A DNA stretch of 34,850 nt from Bacillota bacterium (GCA_021781655.1 JAJXWJ010000034.1:1-34850); one strand, 5' to 3'. Shown: positions 24,674 to 34,797, numbered from the stretch's first letter. Numbers and translations are program-made. The notes: a model not told the origin generated them from the letters alone.

Positions 24674-25102
24674 ATGTTAATTGGTGAATTTCAACATGCC
24701 CTTGATAATAAAAACAGAATAATCGTTCCTTCTCGAATAAGAGAAGATTTGGGTGATGTTTTTATTTTAACTAAGGGGTTAGATGGGTGCTTATACGGTT
24801 ATCCTATGAATGAGTGGAAAATTCTTGAGGATAAGTTAAAAAAACTTCCTCTCACCAATAAAGATGCAAGAGCCTTTGTAAGGTTTTTCTTCTCCGGTGC
24901 AAATGAAATATGTGTTGATAAACAAGGGAGAGCACTTTTACCACAAAACCTAATAGAATATGCATCTATTGATAAGGAAATTATAAGTATAGGTGTTTCA
25001 ACTAGGGTGGAAATTTGGAGTAAGGAAAAATGGAATGAATATAATGAATCTGAAATAGATATGGATGGAATTGCAGAAAAAATGAATGAACTTTTATTAT
25101 AA
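24674..25102 (+). CDS. mraZ: Transcriptional regulator MraZ
   Basis: MraZ is an AbrB-like DNA-binding ring protein that controls the division and cell-wall (dcw) operon it heads. It has the two duplicated DxxxR motifs: DNKNRIIVP near the N-terminus and DKQGRALLP in the second half, each in a swapped-hairpin barrel. A GTG at 24665 lies within the AGAGGTG ribosome-binding site; ATG 24674, eight bases beyond AGAGG, gives [11 protein letters not shown], matching the usual MraZ start and a normal length of 142 residues. Three AGTGG boxes upstream suggest autoregulation. rsmH starts 10 bases after its stop. Confidence 0.95.
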   Translation: MLIGEFQHALDNKNRIIVPSRIREDLGDVFILTKGLDGCLYGYPMNEWKILEDKLKKLPLTNKDARAFVRFFFSGANEICVDKQGRALLPQNLIEYASIDKEIISIGVSTRVEIWSKEKWNEYNESEIDMDGIAEKMNELLL

Positions 25103-25112
25103 GGAGAAAGCT

Positions 25113-26045
25113 ATGGAATTTAAGCATGTTTCGGTTTTACTAAACCAATGTATTGAAGGCCTAAAAATTAAAGAAGATGGAATTTATGTAGATTGTACGC
25201 TTGGTGGAGCTGGGCATTCATATGAAATTTTAAAATGCTTAAGTAAAAATGGAAGACTTATCGGCATAGATCAAGATATGGATGCTATAAATGCTGCAAA
25301 GGAAAGATTAAAGGAGTTTTCTAATTTTACAGCTGTTCACGATAATTTTTATAATATCACCAATGTTTTACATAGTTTAAATATAGAAAGGGTAGATGGG
25401 ATACTCATGGATTTAGGAGTTTCTAGTTATCAGCTAGATGAGGCATCAAGAGGTTTTAGCTATATGCACGATGCACCTTTAGATATGAGGATGAATAGAG
25501 AAAATTCTTTTAGTGCTTTCCAAATTGTAAACGAATATAGCGAAAAACAATTAGAAGATATAATAAAAAATTATGGGGAAGAAAGATTTGCTAAAAGAAT
25601 TTCGTCGTTTATTGTAAAGAATAGAGAAATAAAGACGATAAATACAACATTTGAATTAGTAGATATAATTAAGAGTGCTATTCCGGCTAAATTTAGACGA
25701 GAAGGACCACATCCTGCAAAAAGAACTTTTCAAGCAATAAGAATAGAGGTTAATAAAGAACTTGAGATATTAAAAAATGCTATAGAGGATAGTGTTCAAA
25801 AATTAAATACTGGGGGTAGAATTGCTATAATAACATTTCACTCCTTAGAAGATAGAATAGTAAAAACAACCTTCAAGAAGCTTCAAGACCCTTGCGAATG
25901 TCCAAAAGAATTTCCGATTTGTATTTGCGGTAAGGAGTCGATGCTTAATATAATTACAAAACGGCCGATTGAAGCAGATGAAAAAGAATTAAGTGATAAT
26001 CCAAGGAGCAGAAGTGCAAAGCTGAGAGTGGGAGAAAGAATATAA
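25113..26045 (+). CDS. rsmH: 16S rRNA m4C1402 methyltransferase RsmH (MraW)
   Basis: RsmH uses S-adenosylmethionine to methylate N4 of C1402 in 16S rRNA at the ribosomal P site. The SAM-binding motif [11 protein letters not shown] is at 26-36, followed by [32 protein letters not shown] and the ending [15 protein letters not shown] are family hallmarks. ATG 25113 is six bases after AAGGAG, giving 310 residues; the in-frame ATG at 25086 lies inside mraZ and adds a tail not seen in the family. It is the second gene of the dcw cluster, as usual. Confidence 0.96.
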   Translation: MEFKHVSVLLNQCIEGLKIKEDGIYVDCTLGGAGHSYEILKCLSKNGRLIGIDQDMDAINAAKERLKEFSNFTAVHDNFYNITNVLHSLNIERVDGILMDLGVSSYQLDEASRGFSYMHDAPLDMRMNRENSFSAFQIVNEYSEKQLEDIIKNYGEERFAKRISSFIVKNREIKTINTTFELVDIIKSAIPAKFRREGPHPAKRTFQAIRIEVNKELEILKNAIEDSVQKLNTGGRIAIITFHSLEDRIVKTTFKKLQDPCECPKEFPICICGKESMLNIITKRPIEADEKELSDNPRSRSAKLRVGERI

Positions 26046-26066
26046 CATGAGATAGGGGGAAATGTT

Positions 26067-26564
26067 TTGTCAGCTTTAAAGGAAAGATACGATTATAATG
26101 GAAATGCGGTAATAGTTCCAAAAAGGGAACCGGAATTTGATGATGAAAAATTAAAAAAGATAAAAAAAGAAAGGCAGGAAGAACTAAGAAGAAAACTTAA
26201 CGAAAGAAATAAAGCAAGAGCAAAACTTATTTTGTTTATATTTGCATGCTTTATTATAGGTTTTTCTTTGCTTTATAGATATTGTGAAATCTATACTTTG
26301 CAAAATAATTTGGTTGCAGCACAGTTAAAGGAAAATAATATTAAGAGAAGCAATCAAGACTTGCAGTATAGCTTAGCACAAAATAATAATATTGGAACTT
26401 TAGAGCAAAAGGCGGCGGCATTAAACATGACTCTTCCAGACAGCAATTCAGTAGTATATGTGAATTTAAATAAAAAAACTGTTGTTGCTCCGTCAGTTAA
26501 TAATACTGACAGTTCAAAAAAAGTTTCTTTTATAGATTTTATAAAAAATATATTTGCTTTTTAA
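26067..26564 (+). CDS. ftsL: FtsL-like cell division protein (septum formation initiator family)
   Basis: A 165-residue bitopic membrane protein. It has a long charged cytoplasmic N-terminus (about 1-52), one membrane helix at about 53-70 (KLILFIFACFIIGFSLLY), then a coiled coil (TLQNNLVAAQLKENNIKRSN) and an extracytoplasmic tail. This topology and its place between rsmH and the PBP gene identify it as FtsL, which links the divisome core with DivIC and DivIB. Sequence conservation in FtsL is low, so position carries much weight. The start is TTG 26067, six bases after GGGGGA. Confidence 0.85.
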   Translation: MSALKERYDYNGNAVIVPKREPEFDDEKLKKIKKERQEELRRKLNERNKARAKLILFIFACFIIGFSLLYRYCEIYTLQNNLVAAQLKENNIKRSNQDLQYSLAQNNNIGTLEQKAAALNMTLPDSNSVVYVNLNKKTVVAPSVNNTDSSKKVSFIDFIKNIFAF

Positions 26565-26588
26565 AAAAATAAAGCCTTCTAAAGGTTT

Positions 26589-26662
26589 GATTTGTTTTGT
26601 TACATATAATATTGTAATAATTTTATTGGATAAACAATAAAATTATTGTAACAAAACAAATC
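26589..26662 (+). repeat. Long two-part hairpin in the ftsL-spoVD gap
   Basis: Outer arms of 15 bp (26589-26603 with 26648-26662) and inner arms of 13 bp (26616-26628 with 26635-26647) are both perfect complements. They are joined by a six-base loop and by a 12-base insertion on the left side only (26604-26615), which holds TATAAT. The right arm ends seven bases before the GGAGG site of spoVD (26670-26674). It could regulate spoVD translation or transcription, or be a small palindromic insertion. Confidence 0.7.
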
Positions 26663-26683
26663 GCTTTATGGAGGTTTCTTATT

Positions 26684-28876
26684 TTGGGAAAAAAACAATT
26701 TAGAGATTTGATTACTACAAAGTATAAACTAGTTATCGTTCTTATTATTTTATTTTCATTTGTGATACTGTTAACATATAGATTGTTTTATGTAATGGTT
26801 ATATTGTCTCCTAAATATAAAAAAATGGCAATCGATCAATGGACAAGTGAAGTTAAAATTTCTGCAAAACGGGGAAGGATTCTAGATAGAAACGAAAAAG
26901 AGTTAGCTGTAAGCGGCAACGTATATAGAATAGATTTAGATTTGATAACTATTAGAAATTATATTGCTGCAAATAAAAGTTTATCCTTGGATATAATTGC
27001 AAATAAACTAAGTTTAGATACTGGAATGAAGAAGGAAGATGTAAGTAAATTATTAAACTATAGATTGAAAGATGGAAATTTAGCTGGTTCTTCAAGTTTG
27101 TGTAGAAGGGTAGATAAGGATGTAGCTGATAAAGTTAATGGTGAAAAGATTAAAGGTGTTATAGTTTCACCAGATACAAAGAGATATTATCTTAATGATA
27201 ACTTTTTATCACAAGTAATTGGACATACTAATTCTGATGGTAAAGGACTTACAGGGATAGAACTTCAGTATGACAGCTATCTTTCTGGTACCCCTGGTAA
27301 AAGAATGTCTGAAATCGATAAAAATAGTGACAATCTTTATTACACAGTTTCCGAGTATAATAAACCTATACCAGGAGATGACGTGGTATTAACTATCGAT
27401 GAAATAATACAAGATTTAGCAGAAAAAAATGCACAGCAAGCACTAGTTGATAATAAAGCAAAAGCGGTATCTATTATTGTCATGAACCCTAAAAATGGTG
27501 AAATATTAGCTATGGCAAATAAGCCGGACTATAATCCTAATGAGCCCTTTGATAAGACAAAAAGCTTTGCTGAACTTCAAGGTGAATGGAGAAACAGGGC
27601 GGTAAATGATGCTTTTGAACCAGGCTCAATATTTAAGGTTATTACTGCTGCCGCTTCTTTAGAAGAAAAAGTTGTTAGCGATAAAGATAAATTCGTTTGT
27701 AATGGAAGCATAACAATAGCAAATAAAGTAATTCATTGTTGGAAACGAACGGGTCATGGAACTGAAAATTTTGTGGATATATTAAAAAATTCCTGTAATG
27801 TTGGGTTTGCAACACTTGGACAAAGGCTAGGAGCATCTAATCTTAATAAATGGATTCAAAAATTTGGCTTTGGGCAGAAAACGGGAATAGATCTTCCTGG
27901 TGAAGCTAAAGGGATTGTAAAACCAACAGCTAAAATTGGACCTATAGATTTAGCTACTATTGCTTTTGGTCAGGCAAATACAGCATCTATGATACAATAT
28001 TTAAAAGCTTTTAATGCTGTTGCTAACAATGGTATTGAAACAACACCTCATATAATGAAAAAAATTGTAAGCTTTGATGGTAATAATAATGAAATTGTTC
28101 AAAAGGCTTATAGCCAGCCTAAAGAGGTAGCTGTTATTTCACAATCTGTGGATAAAGAATTAAGAGCAGATTTAGAAAAGGTTATTTCGGAAGGAGGAGG
28201 TAAGAAAGCATATATCGAAGGTTACCATATAGCGGGTAAGACAGGAACAGCACAAAAGCCTAATCCTAAAGGTGGAGGATATGAAGCTGGAAAATATATA
28301 GCTTCCTTTGCAGGTATGGCACCAGCAAATAATCCTCAAATTACTATAATGGTTTCAATAGACGAACCGGATCCATCAAATTATTATGCAGGACAAATTG
28401 CAGCACCAGTTGCAAAACAAATGTTTTATGATGTATTTAATTATTTAAATATAAATACAAATGTGGTTTCTAATGAGGTGACTGAAAGTATGCTAAAAGA
28501 TGTGACGGTTCCCAATGTTAGAGGCATGAAAAAAGAAGATGCTTTTAAAGTTTTAAAAGAAAATAATTTAACTTTTAATGTTGATGAAAATGGTGATTAT
28601 ATAAGCAATATAGTACCTATGCCTGGTGCAACGGTTAAAGAAGGCACAAAAGTAGTACTTTACACAGGTAATAGTCCAAACTATAATAATAATGATATTG
28701 AAGTGCCAGATTTAACAGGGTTAAGTAAAGAAAAAGCAGAAGAAAAATTAAATGGGTTAGGGTTAAAATGTAAGTTTAATGGAACAGGAATGGTATCAGA
28801 GCAAAATATAAGCTGTGGTACTAAAGTAAATAAAGGTACAGTTGTTACAATGGATTTAGATGTTGTTGGAGATTGA
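26684..28876 (+). CDS. spoVD: Class B penicillin-binding protein with two PASTA domains (SpoVD/PBP2B type)
   Basis: A transpeptidase that cross-links peptidoglycan. The 730-residue protein has an N-terminal membrane anchor (about 15-38), a PBP dimerisation domain, and a transpeptidase domain with all active-site motifs: SIFK at 315-318, SCN at 370-372 and KTG at 519-521. Two PASTA domains follow (about 605-665 and 670-730; VPNVRGMKKEDAFKVL and VPDLTGLSKEKAEEKL). SpoVD of Bacillus has one PASTA domain and PBP2B has two, so this may be the vegetative division PBP, the spore-cortex one, or serve both. It starts at TTG 26684, nine bases after GGAGG, behind a long hairpin. Confidence 0.93.
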   Translation: MGKKQFRDLITTKYKLVIVLIILFSFVILLTYRLFYVMVILSPKYKKMAIDQWTSEVKISAKRGRILDRNEKELAVSGNVYRIDLDLITIRNYIAANKSLSLDIIANKLSLDTGMKKEDVSKLLNYRLKDGNLAGSSSLCRRVDKDVADKVNGEKIKGVIVSPDTKRYYLNDNFLSQVIGHTNSDGKGLTGIELQYDSYLSGTPGKRMSEIDKNSDNLYYTVSEYNKPIPGDDVVLTIDEIIQDLAEKNAQQALVDNKAKAVSIIVMNPKNGEILAMANKPDYNPNEPFDKTKSFAELQGEWRNRAVNDAFEPGSIFKVITAAASLEEKVVSDKDKFVCNGSITIANKVIHCWKRTGHGTENFVDILKNSCNVGFATLGQRLGASNLNKWIQKFGFGQKTGIDLPGEAKGIVKPTAKIGPIDLATIAFGQANTASMIQYLKAFNAVANNGIETTPHIMKKIVSFDGNNNEIVQKAYSQPKEVAVISQSVDKELRADLEKVISEGGGKKAYIEGYHIAGKTGTAQKPNPKGGGYEAGKYIASFAGMAPANNPQITIMVSIDEPDPSNYYAGQIAAPVAKQMFYDVFNYLNINTNVVSNEVTESMLKDVTVPNVRGMKKEDAFKVLKENNLTFNVDENGDYISNIVPMPGATVKEGTKVVLYTGNSPNYNNNDIEVPDLTGLSKEKAEEKLNGLGLKCKFNGTGMVSEQNISCGTKVNKGTVVTMDLDVVGD

Positions 28877-28890
28877 CTTTTTTTAAAATA

Positions 28891-28924
28891 GATAGAATAA
28901 AATTTAGAAAAGTTTTATTCTATC
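28891..28924 (+). repeat. Perfect 12-bp inverted repeat between spoVD and murE
   Basis: GATAGAATAAAA (28891-28902) and TTTTATTCTATC (28913-28924) surround a 10-base loop. No T-run follows and murE begins 38 bases later, so partial termination, RNA processing or protein binding are all possible. Confidence 0.6.
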
Positions 28925-28962
28925 ATCTCACACTATAGATATTAAAAATAGGAGTTGGTATT

Positions 28963-30411
28963 GTGAAGCTTAAGAACATATTAGAAGGTGTAGATTTTAA
29001 GCTAATTAAGGGTGACCTAGAAATAAATATAAATAACATCGCTTATGACTCAAGAAAAATTAAACAAGGGGATATGTTTGTATGCATAGAAGGCTTTTTA
29101 ACTGATGGTCATAAATATATTGATAGTGCTATTAATTGTGGTGCAACTGTTATTGTATGCACAAAACTTCCTGCAGTTATTGGCGATTGCACGGTTATTT
29201 TGACTAAAGATAGCAGAAAAGCATTGTCTTTAATAGCTGCAAACTATTTTGATAAACCTGCAGAGAAGATGAAAATTATTGGAATAACAGGCACAAACGG
29301 AAAGACCACATCTGCTTTTATGATAAAAAGGATGCTAGAGGTAGCTGGTCATAAGGTGGGACTTATTGGTACAATTGCAAATTACATAGGTGACAAAAAA
29401 ATCAAAACGGAAAGAACTACGCCAGAATCATTGGAGCTCCAACAGCTTTTTAATGAAATGGTATTATCGGGAGTAACATATTGTGTTATGGAAGTTTCTT
29501 CTCATTCCTTGTATCTTGATAGAGTATACGGAATACGATTTGAAGAAGGGGTTTTTACAAATCTTACTAGAGACCACTTGGATTTTCATAAAACCTTTGA
29601 AAATTATTATAATGCAAAGCTTATTTTATTTAAAAATAGCAAAACTAGTATTATAAATATAGATGATGAATATGGCAAAAGGGTATTTGAAGATATAAAT
29701 AATGAAAAGCTAACATATGCCATAGAAAATAAAGAGGCAAAAGTAAAAGCAGAAAATATACTTATGAATTCAAAAGGTGTTAACTTTGATTTAGTGAGTG
29801 GAAATGATAAAATTAATATCAATATAAAAATTCCAGGAAGATATAATGTTTATAATTCATTAGGTTGTGCAGCTGTAGGAATATGTGAAAAGCTAACTTT
29901 AAAACAAATAAAAGAAGGCCTTTTAAATAGTGTAGTTCCAGGTAGACTTGAGGCTATTGGAGAAAAATTCAATTTAGATTTTGAAATTATTTTAGATTAT
30001 GCACATACGCCTGATGCATTAAATAATGTGCTAAAAACGGCTAGAGAGTTTACAAGAGGAAGACTTATTTCAGTATTTGGTTGTGGTGGTGACAGAGATA
30101 AAACAAAGCGTCCGATAATGGGTGAGATTGGTACTGACCTAAGTGATTTTGCAATCATTACATCAGATAATCCGCGCTCAGAAGAACCTATGGATATTAT
30201 AAATGATATTATGGTTGGCGTAAAAAAAGATAATATGATAATAGAAGTAAATAGAAAAGAAGCTATCAAAAAGGCTATATTAGAAGCAAAAAAAGACGAT
30301 GTAATAGTGATAGCTGGGAAAGGTCATGAAGATTATCAAGTATTAAAAAATGAAACAATACATTTTGACGAGAGAGAAGTTATTGCACAGATTTTAAAGG
30401 AGCTGTTTTAA
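28963..30411 (+). CDS. murE: UDP-MurNAc-tripeptide ligase MurE, meso-diaminopimelate adding
   Basis: MurE adds the third residue to UDP-MurNAc-L-Ala-D-Glu in the cytosol using ATP. The 482-residue protein has the Mur-ligase P-loop [10 protein letters not shown] at 107-116 and the substrate loop DNPRSE at 402-407. DNPR marks enzymes that use meso-diaminopimelate; lysine-adding enzymes differ here. The cell wall should therefore be of the A1-gamma diaminopimelate type usual in Clostridium. GTG at 28963 is the start, eight bases after AGGAG. The stop directly abuts the start of murF. Confidence 0.96.
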   Translation: MKLKNILEGVDFKLIKGDLEININNIAYDSRKIKQGDMFVCIEGFLTDGHKYIDSAINCGATVIVCTKLPAVIGDCTVILTKDSRKALSLIAANYFDKPAEKMKIIGITGTNGKTTSAFMIKRMLEVAGHKVGLIGTIANYIGDKKIKTERTTPESLELQQLFNEMVLSGVTYCVMEVSSHSLYLDRVYGIRFEEGVFTNLTRDHLDFHKTFENYYNAKLILFKNSKTSIINIDDEYGKRVFEDINNEKLTYAIENKEAKVKAENILMNSKGVNFDLVSGNDKININIKIPGRYNVYNSLGCAAVGICEKLTLKQIKEGLLNSVVPGRLEAIGEKFNLDFEIILDYAHTPDALNNVLKTAREFTRGRLISVFGCGGDRDKTKRPIMGEIGTDLSDFAIITSDNPRSEEPMDIINDIMVGVKKDNMIIEVNRKEAIKKAILEAKKDDVIVIAGKGHEDYQVLKNETIHFDEREVIAQILKELF

Positions 30412-31797
30412 TTGGAAGATATTACGTTAAATGAAGTACTAGAGGCTGTTAAAGGTCAGCTTATTAATGAAGGAATATTAAATAAATTTAATGTTATAAG
30501 TACTGATACAAGAAAAATTGAAGAAGGCAGTATTTTTATAGCTTTAAAAGGTGAAAATTTTAATGGAAATGAATTTATATTAGAAGCAATAAAAAAAGGT
30601 GCAGCTCTTTGTATTATTGATGAGCTAAAATTTCCCAAAGAAAGCCTTGACATAAATGCTTCAATAATAAAGGTGGAAAATACAAAGACCGCTCTTTTGA
30701 TGTTAGCAGAGTATTATAGAAGTACCCTTCCAATAAAGATAATAGGGCTTACAGGTAGTACTGGTAAAACTACAACAAAAGATATTACATCGGCACTATT
30801 AATGGGGAAATATAAAGTTTTTAAAACACAAGGAAACTTTAATAATGAAATTGGACTTCCGCTTATGATTTTCAATTTAGATAAAAGCTATGAAGTAGCT
30901 GTACTTGAAATGGGAATGAGTAATTTAAATGAAATTCATAATATGTCAAAGGCTGCAAAACCTGATATTGCATTAATAACAAACATTGGAGTTTCTCACC
31001 TGGAAAACCTTAAAACAAGACAAAATATATTAAAGGCTAAAATGGAAATAACACATTTTTTTCAAGTAGAAAACACTTTGATTTTGAATGTTGATAATGA
31101 TTTATTAAGTGAAGCTTCAAATGAAGAAAGAAACTATAATTTAATAAAAACAGGTACAACTTTAGCAGCAGATTACGTAGCAAAAAATATAATATTAACA
31201 GAAAATAGTGTCACTTTTGATGTGTATTATAAAGAAAAGTTGGAGTATAGTGGATTTAAGCTAAATATTCCTGGAAAGCATAATGTACTAAATGCTATTC
31301 TTGCAATTGCAGCTGCAAAGTTATTAGGAGTTACATACGAACAAATGCAAGAAGGTTTAAAAACATTAACAATGACGTCTATGAGATTGGATATTATAAA
31401 AGGTAGAAGATTTACGTTAATAGATGATTGTTATAATGCAAGTCCAGATTCTATGAAAGCAGCTATAGATGTATTAAATGACGTAAAAGGTAAAAGAAAG
31501 CTTGCTATAGTTGGTACTATGAGGGAACTTGGAGACAATGCTTATGAATTACATAAAGAAATAGGGGAATATTTAAAAAATAAAAGGATAGATTGTCTAA
31601 TAACAACTGGGGAATTTGAGAATGCATATAAAGATGGCTATGATAAAAGTGAATGTTTTTATTGCTTTGAAAGTATAGATAAAATAAATGAATTTTTAAA
31701 AGGATTTTTAATGGAAGAAGATGTAGTAATGGTAAAAGCATCAAGGTCCATGAAATTTGAAAAAATCGTTAACGAAATAAAAACATTAAACTTTTAA
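30412..31797 (+). CDS. murF: UDP-MurNAc-tripeptide:D-Ala-D-Ala ligase MurF
   Basis: MurF completes the cytosolic precursor by adding D-Ala-D-Ala. The 461-residue protein has the P-loop GLTGSTGKT at 112-120, QGNFNNEIGLPLMIFNL after it, LEMGMSN as the metal-binding Glu segment, and DDCYNASPDSM in the C-terminal half, all MurF hallmarks. The start is TTG 30412, immediately after the murE stop, with AAAGGAG nine bases upstream inside murE. The zero-base gap suggests coupled translation of consecutive enzymes. Confidence 0.96.
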   Translation: MEDITLNEVLEAVKGQLINEGILNKFNVISTDTRKIEEGSIFIALKGENFNGNEFILEAIKKGAALCIIDELKFPKESLDINASIIKVENTKTALLMLAEYYRSTLPIKIIGLTGSTGKTTTKDITSALLMGKYKVFKTQGNFNNEIGLPLMIFNLDKSYEVAVLEMGMSNLNEIHNMSKAAKPDIALITNIGVSHLENLKTRQNILKAKMEITHFFQVENTLILNVDNDLLSEASNEERNYNLIKTGTTLAADYVAKNIILTENSVTFDVYYKEKLEYSGFKLNIPGKHNVLNAILAIAAAKLLGVTYEQMQEGLKTLTMTSMRLDIIKGRRFTLIDDCYNASPDSMKAAIDVLNDVKGKRKLAIVGTMRELGDNAYELHKEIGEYLKNKRIDCLITTGEFENAYKDGYDKSECFYCFESIDKINEFLKGFLMEEDVVMVKASRSMKFEKIVNEIKTLNF

Positions 31798-31812
31798 GAA
31801 TAGGAGAAAATT

Positions 31813-32769
31813 ATGAACATATTAATTTATGCAGTATTAGTTTCTTTTTTAATATCACTTCTTCAAGGACCGTTATTTATACCTATACTTAGGAGGCTTA
31901 AATTTGGGCAAAATATAAGAGAAGAAGGACCTAAAAGCCACCAAAAGAAGGCTGGAACTCCAACAATGGGAGGAATAATTTTTATAATTACGGCTGCTTT
32001 AACCTTAGTAATTATGTCAAACCAAATTAAAGGCAGCACTTCAGCAATATTTTGTTTTGTATGTTTTTTTGGTTTTGGAATTATAGGTTTTTTAGACGAT
32101 TATTTAAAAATACTTCGAAAAAAAAATGAAGGTTTAACTGCAAAGCAAAAAGCAGGATTACAGCTAATATTTTCATTTGTTATTGCAATATATGCTGCGA
32201 TCAATATAGGAACGGATTTATATATACCAGTAATTGGACGTTCTCTTCAACTAGGAACTGTACCGTATGTTATTTCTATAGTATTCTTTTTACTTGCAGT
32301 TAGTAATGGTGTCAATTTAACGGATGGCTTAGATGGGCTTGCAACCTCAGTAACTTTATTGGTATTAACTTTCTTTGCTATGGTAAGCTTCTCTTGGCAT
32401 AATTTTCAGCTTGCTATATTTTGTGCTATAATAGCGGGTGCACTTTTAGGCTTTCTAAGATATAATTCCTTTCCTGCCCAAATTTTTATGGGGGATACAG
32501 GCTCCCTTGCACTTGGAGGTGCAGTGGCAGCAATAGCAATAGTGCTTAAACTTCCGCTAATAATTTTAATTGTAGGTGGAATTTACGCTGCAGAAGTATT
32601 ATCGGTAGTAATTCAGGTAACTTACTATAAAATGACTAAAAAGAGATTTTTTAAGATGGCACCTCTTCATCACCATTTTGAACAGTTAGGTTGGCATGAA
32701 AGCAAAGTTGTAGCTGTATTTTCTATTGTAACTGTAATATTATGTTTGTTTGCATTCTTATCTCTTTAA
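31813..32769 (+). CDS. mraY: Phospho-MurNAc-pentapeptide transferase MraY
   Basis: MraY transfers phospho-MurNAc-pentapeptide to undecaprenyl phosphate, giving lipid I on the inner face of the membrane. The 318-residue protein has about ten hydrophobic helices. Catalytic and Mg2+ residues are present: D95-D96 in GFLDDYLKI, and NLTDGLDG at 168-175. The MGDTGS segment and the histidine-rich loop APLHHHFE are also conserved. It sits 15 bases after murF and 35 bases before the SEDS gene, within the dcw operon. Confidence 0.97.
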   Translation: MNILIYAVLVSFLISLLQGPLFIPILRRLKFGQNIREEGPKSHQKKAGTPTMGGIIFIITAALTLVIMSNQIKGSTSAIFCFVCFFGFGIIGFLDDYLKILRKKNEGLTAKQKAGLQLIFSFVIAIYAAINIGTDLYIPVIGRSLQLGTVPYVISIVFFLLAVSNGVNLTDGLDGLATSVTLLVLTFFAMVSFSWHNFQLAIFCAIIAGALLGFLRYNSFPAQIFMGDTGSLALGGAVAAIAIVLKLPLIILIVGGIYAAEVLSVVIQVTYYKMTKKRFFKMAPLHHHFEQLGWHESKVVAVFSIVTVILCLFAFLSL

Positions 32770-32804
32770 ACTGAGCATATTAAAAATTTCCTTGGAGGTA
32801 TATT

Positions 32805-33920
32805 ATGAAAAAAACCAAACTTTTAAAAAAGGTTGAGGTTGATTTTACTTTATTTATTGTTATATTAGCAATTTTGGTTATTGGAGTTATAATGGTTTAT
32901 AGTGCAAGTTCCTATAGTGCACTTAATAATCCAGCTATTCATGATGATATGTATTACTTTAAAAAGCAACTTATAGCTGCTTTTCTTGGACTTTTTTTGA
33001 TGCTCGTAATCGAGAAAATAGATTATCATAAAATAAAGAAATATACAAATATAATTTTGATTATTACATTTGTACTTCTAATATTAGTAGTTTTAATTGG
33101 ACCATCAATAAATGGAGCAAAGAGATGGATAAATGTAGGACCGTTGGGGCAGCTTCAGCCTTCGGAAATTGCAAAGTATGCAATAGTTTTGTTGCTTGCA
33201 AAAGGTATAGAAAAGACTGGTGAGAGAATAAAAAAATTTAGTACAGTCATTGTGTATCTATTTGTAGCAGCGTTTTTTGCAGGAATGGTTTATATAGAAA
33301 AGAACTTAAGTATTGCCTCTGTTATAATGATAGTAAGTATAATCATTATTTATGTTGGAGGTGCAAAGTGGCAATATATAGCTGCTCTTATTGGATCTCT
33401 TTTGCCGATTGGTTTGGTTTTTATATATGCTGAAGCTTATAGAATAAATAGGCTTATGACATTTTTGAATCCATGGCAAGACCCTAAAGGCAAAGGATAT
33501 CAAATAATACAGTCCTTTTATGCACTAGGCTCTGGAGGAATATTAGGTTTGGGCTTCGGACAATCAAGACAAAAATGTTATTATATTCCTGAGCCCCATA
33601 ATGACTTTATATTTGCTATAATAGGTGAAGAACTAGGCTTAATTGGATGTGTTTTTATTATTATACTATTTCTTATTATGATACAAAGAGGAATTTCCAT
33701 TGCAATGAATGCAAAGGATACTTATGGAACACTTCTAGCAGTAGGCATAACTTCAGTAATTGCGATTCAGGCAATAATAAACATTGCAGTTGTTACTGGT
33801 TCAATGCCAGTAACAGGAGTACCACTTCCCTTTATAAGTTATGGAGGGTCATCTTTATTATTTAATTTAATGGCAATGGGTATTTTGCTAAATATATCTT
33901 CTCAAAAGGAAAGAAAATAA
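32805..33920 (+). CDS. spoVE: SEDS-family peptidoglycan polymerase FtsW/SpoVE
   Basis: SEDS proteins are lipid II glycosyltransferases that act with a class B PBP, here presumably the one encoded at 26684-28876. The 371-residue protein has about ten membrane helices, the GAKRWINVGPLGQLQPSEIAK segment after the third, and PEPHNDFIFAIIGEELG, which carries the catalytic Asp of the family (HND). VPLPFISYGGSSL near the end is also typical. Sequence alone does not separate FtsW from SpoVE; clostridial genes at this place are often named spoVE. No murG follows, unlike the common order. Confidence 0.9.
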   Translation: MKKTKLLKKVEVDFTLFIVILAILVIGVIMVYSASSYSALNNPAIHDDMYYFKKQLIAAFLGLFLMLVIEKIDYHKIKKYTNIILIITFVLLILVVLIGPSINGAKRWINVGPLGQLQPSEIAKYAIVLLLAKGIEKTGERIKKFSTVIVYLFVAAFFAGMVYIEKNLSIASVIMIVSIIIIYVGGAKWQYIAALIGSLLPIGLVFIYAEAYRINRLMTFLNPWQDPKGKGYQIIQSFYALGSGGILGLGFGQSRQKCYYIPEPHNDFIFAIIGEELGLIGCVFIIILFLIMIQRGISIAMNAKDTYGTLLAVGITSVIAIQAIINIAVVTGSMPVTGVPLPFISYGGSSLLFNLMAMGILLNISSQKERK

Positions 33921-34024
33921 GGAATTTTTAGAGTATATTCAAATAATAATTTAATAATTTATTTATTTTATTAGATATAGTAGTATGGTATTATTTAATA
34001 TATAAATACTTACAGGGTGAGATA

Positions 34025-34783
34025 ATGGTTAAAAGTAATAATGAGTTAATTCAAAGACGAAAAAGAAAAGTGCGTATAAAGAGAATGTTTTTATTTACTA
34101 TTATTTTAATAGCAGCGTTAGTTACTTTATGTTTGAAATTACCATATTTCAACATTAAAAATATAAATATTTCAAATAATAAAATTGTTAAAAGTGAACA
34201 AATACAAAATTATATTAAAAGTGCATATGGCACTAATATTTTTTATTTAAATACTTCCAAACTTGAAGCTTCTTTTAAAAGTGACCCGTATATTTCCAGT
34301 GTTCAAATCACAAAAAAATTGCCAAATACTTTAAACGTTGAAGTAGCAGAAAGAAATGCTGTGTTTTTTGTAAAAAAAGGCAATAAATACGATGTTATTG
34401 ACAATAATGGGATGGTTTTAGAAGAAAGTAGTAGCATACAAAATATGAATTTAATAGAGCTTATAGGAGTAGATGCTAATAAACTTCAAGTTAGTAAGCA
34501 AATAAGTGTTAATGATCCTAGTGAACTAAGCTTTATTAATAGTATCACAGCTATTATTTTAAATAATGCAAGTTGTAAAAGTATAAACAAAGTTGATATT
34601 TCAAATAGCTCAGCTATAAGCGTATATTATAACAATATTTGCATCAAACTAGGCTCTGCTGATGATTTAGTTAAACAATTAAATGAAGCAATTAATATTA
34701 TACTTGCTGAAAATCTTCAAAAATCCAATGGTTATGTAGATGTAAGTTCAGTGACACATCCAGTGTATGCAGTACAAAAATAG
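34025..34783 (+). CDS. ftsQ: Cell division protein FtsQ/DivIB
   Basis: A 252-residue bitopic division protein: a basic cytoplasmic N-terminus (RRKRKVRIKR), one membrane helix (about 21-38), and an extracytoplasmic part starting with a POTRA domain (about 43-112; FNIKNINISNNKIVKSEQI, then SVQITKKLPNTLNVEVAERN). The C-terminal beta domain follows. DivIB joins FtsL and DivIC to stabilise the divisome. The 104-base gap before it is very AT-rich; TATGGTATTAT at about 33984-33994 could be an extended -10 element, so it may have its own promoter. The ribosome-binding site is AGGGTGAG. Confidence 0.92.
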   Translation: MVKSNNELIQRRKRKVRIKRMFLFTIILIAALVTLCLKLPYFNIKNINISNNKIVKSEQIQNYIKSAYGTNIFYLNTSKLEASFKSDPYISSVQITKKLPNTLNVEVAERNAVFFVKKGNKYDVIDNNGMVLEESSSIQNMNLIELIGVDANKLQVSKQISVNDPSELSFINSITAIILNNASCKSINKVDISNSSAISVYYNNICIKLGSADDLVKQLNEAINIILAENLQKSNGYVDVSSVTHPVYAVQK

Positions 34784-34797
34784 GGGGAAGAAATTGT

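Noticed and set aside
33647-33865. 72-residue frame inside the SEDS gene
   Set aside because: It is an out-of-frame shadow with unnatural composition and no independent context.
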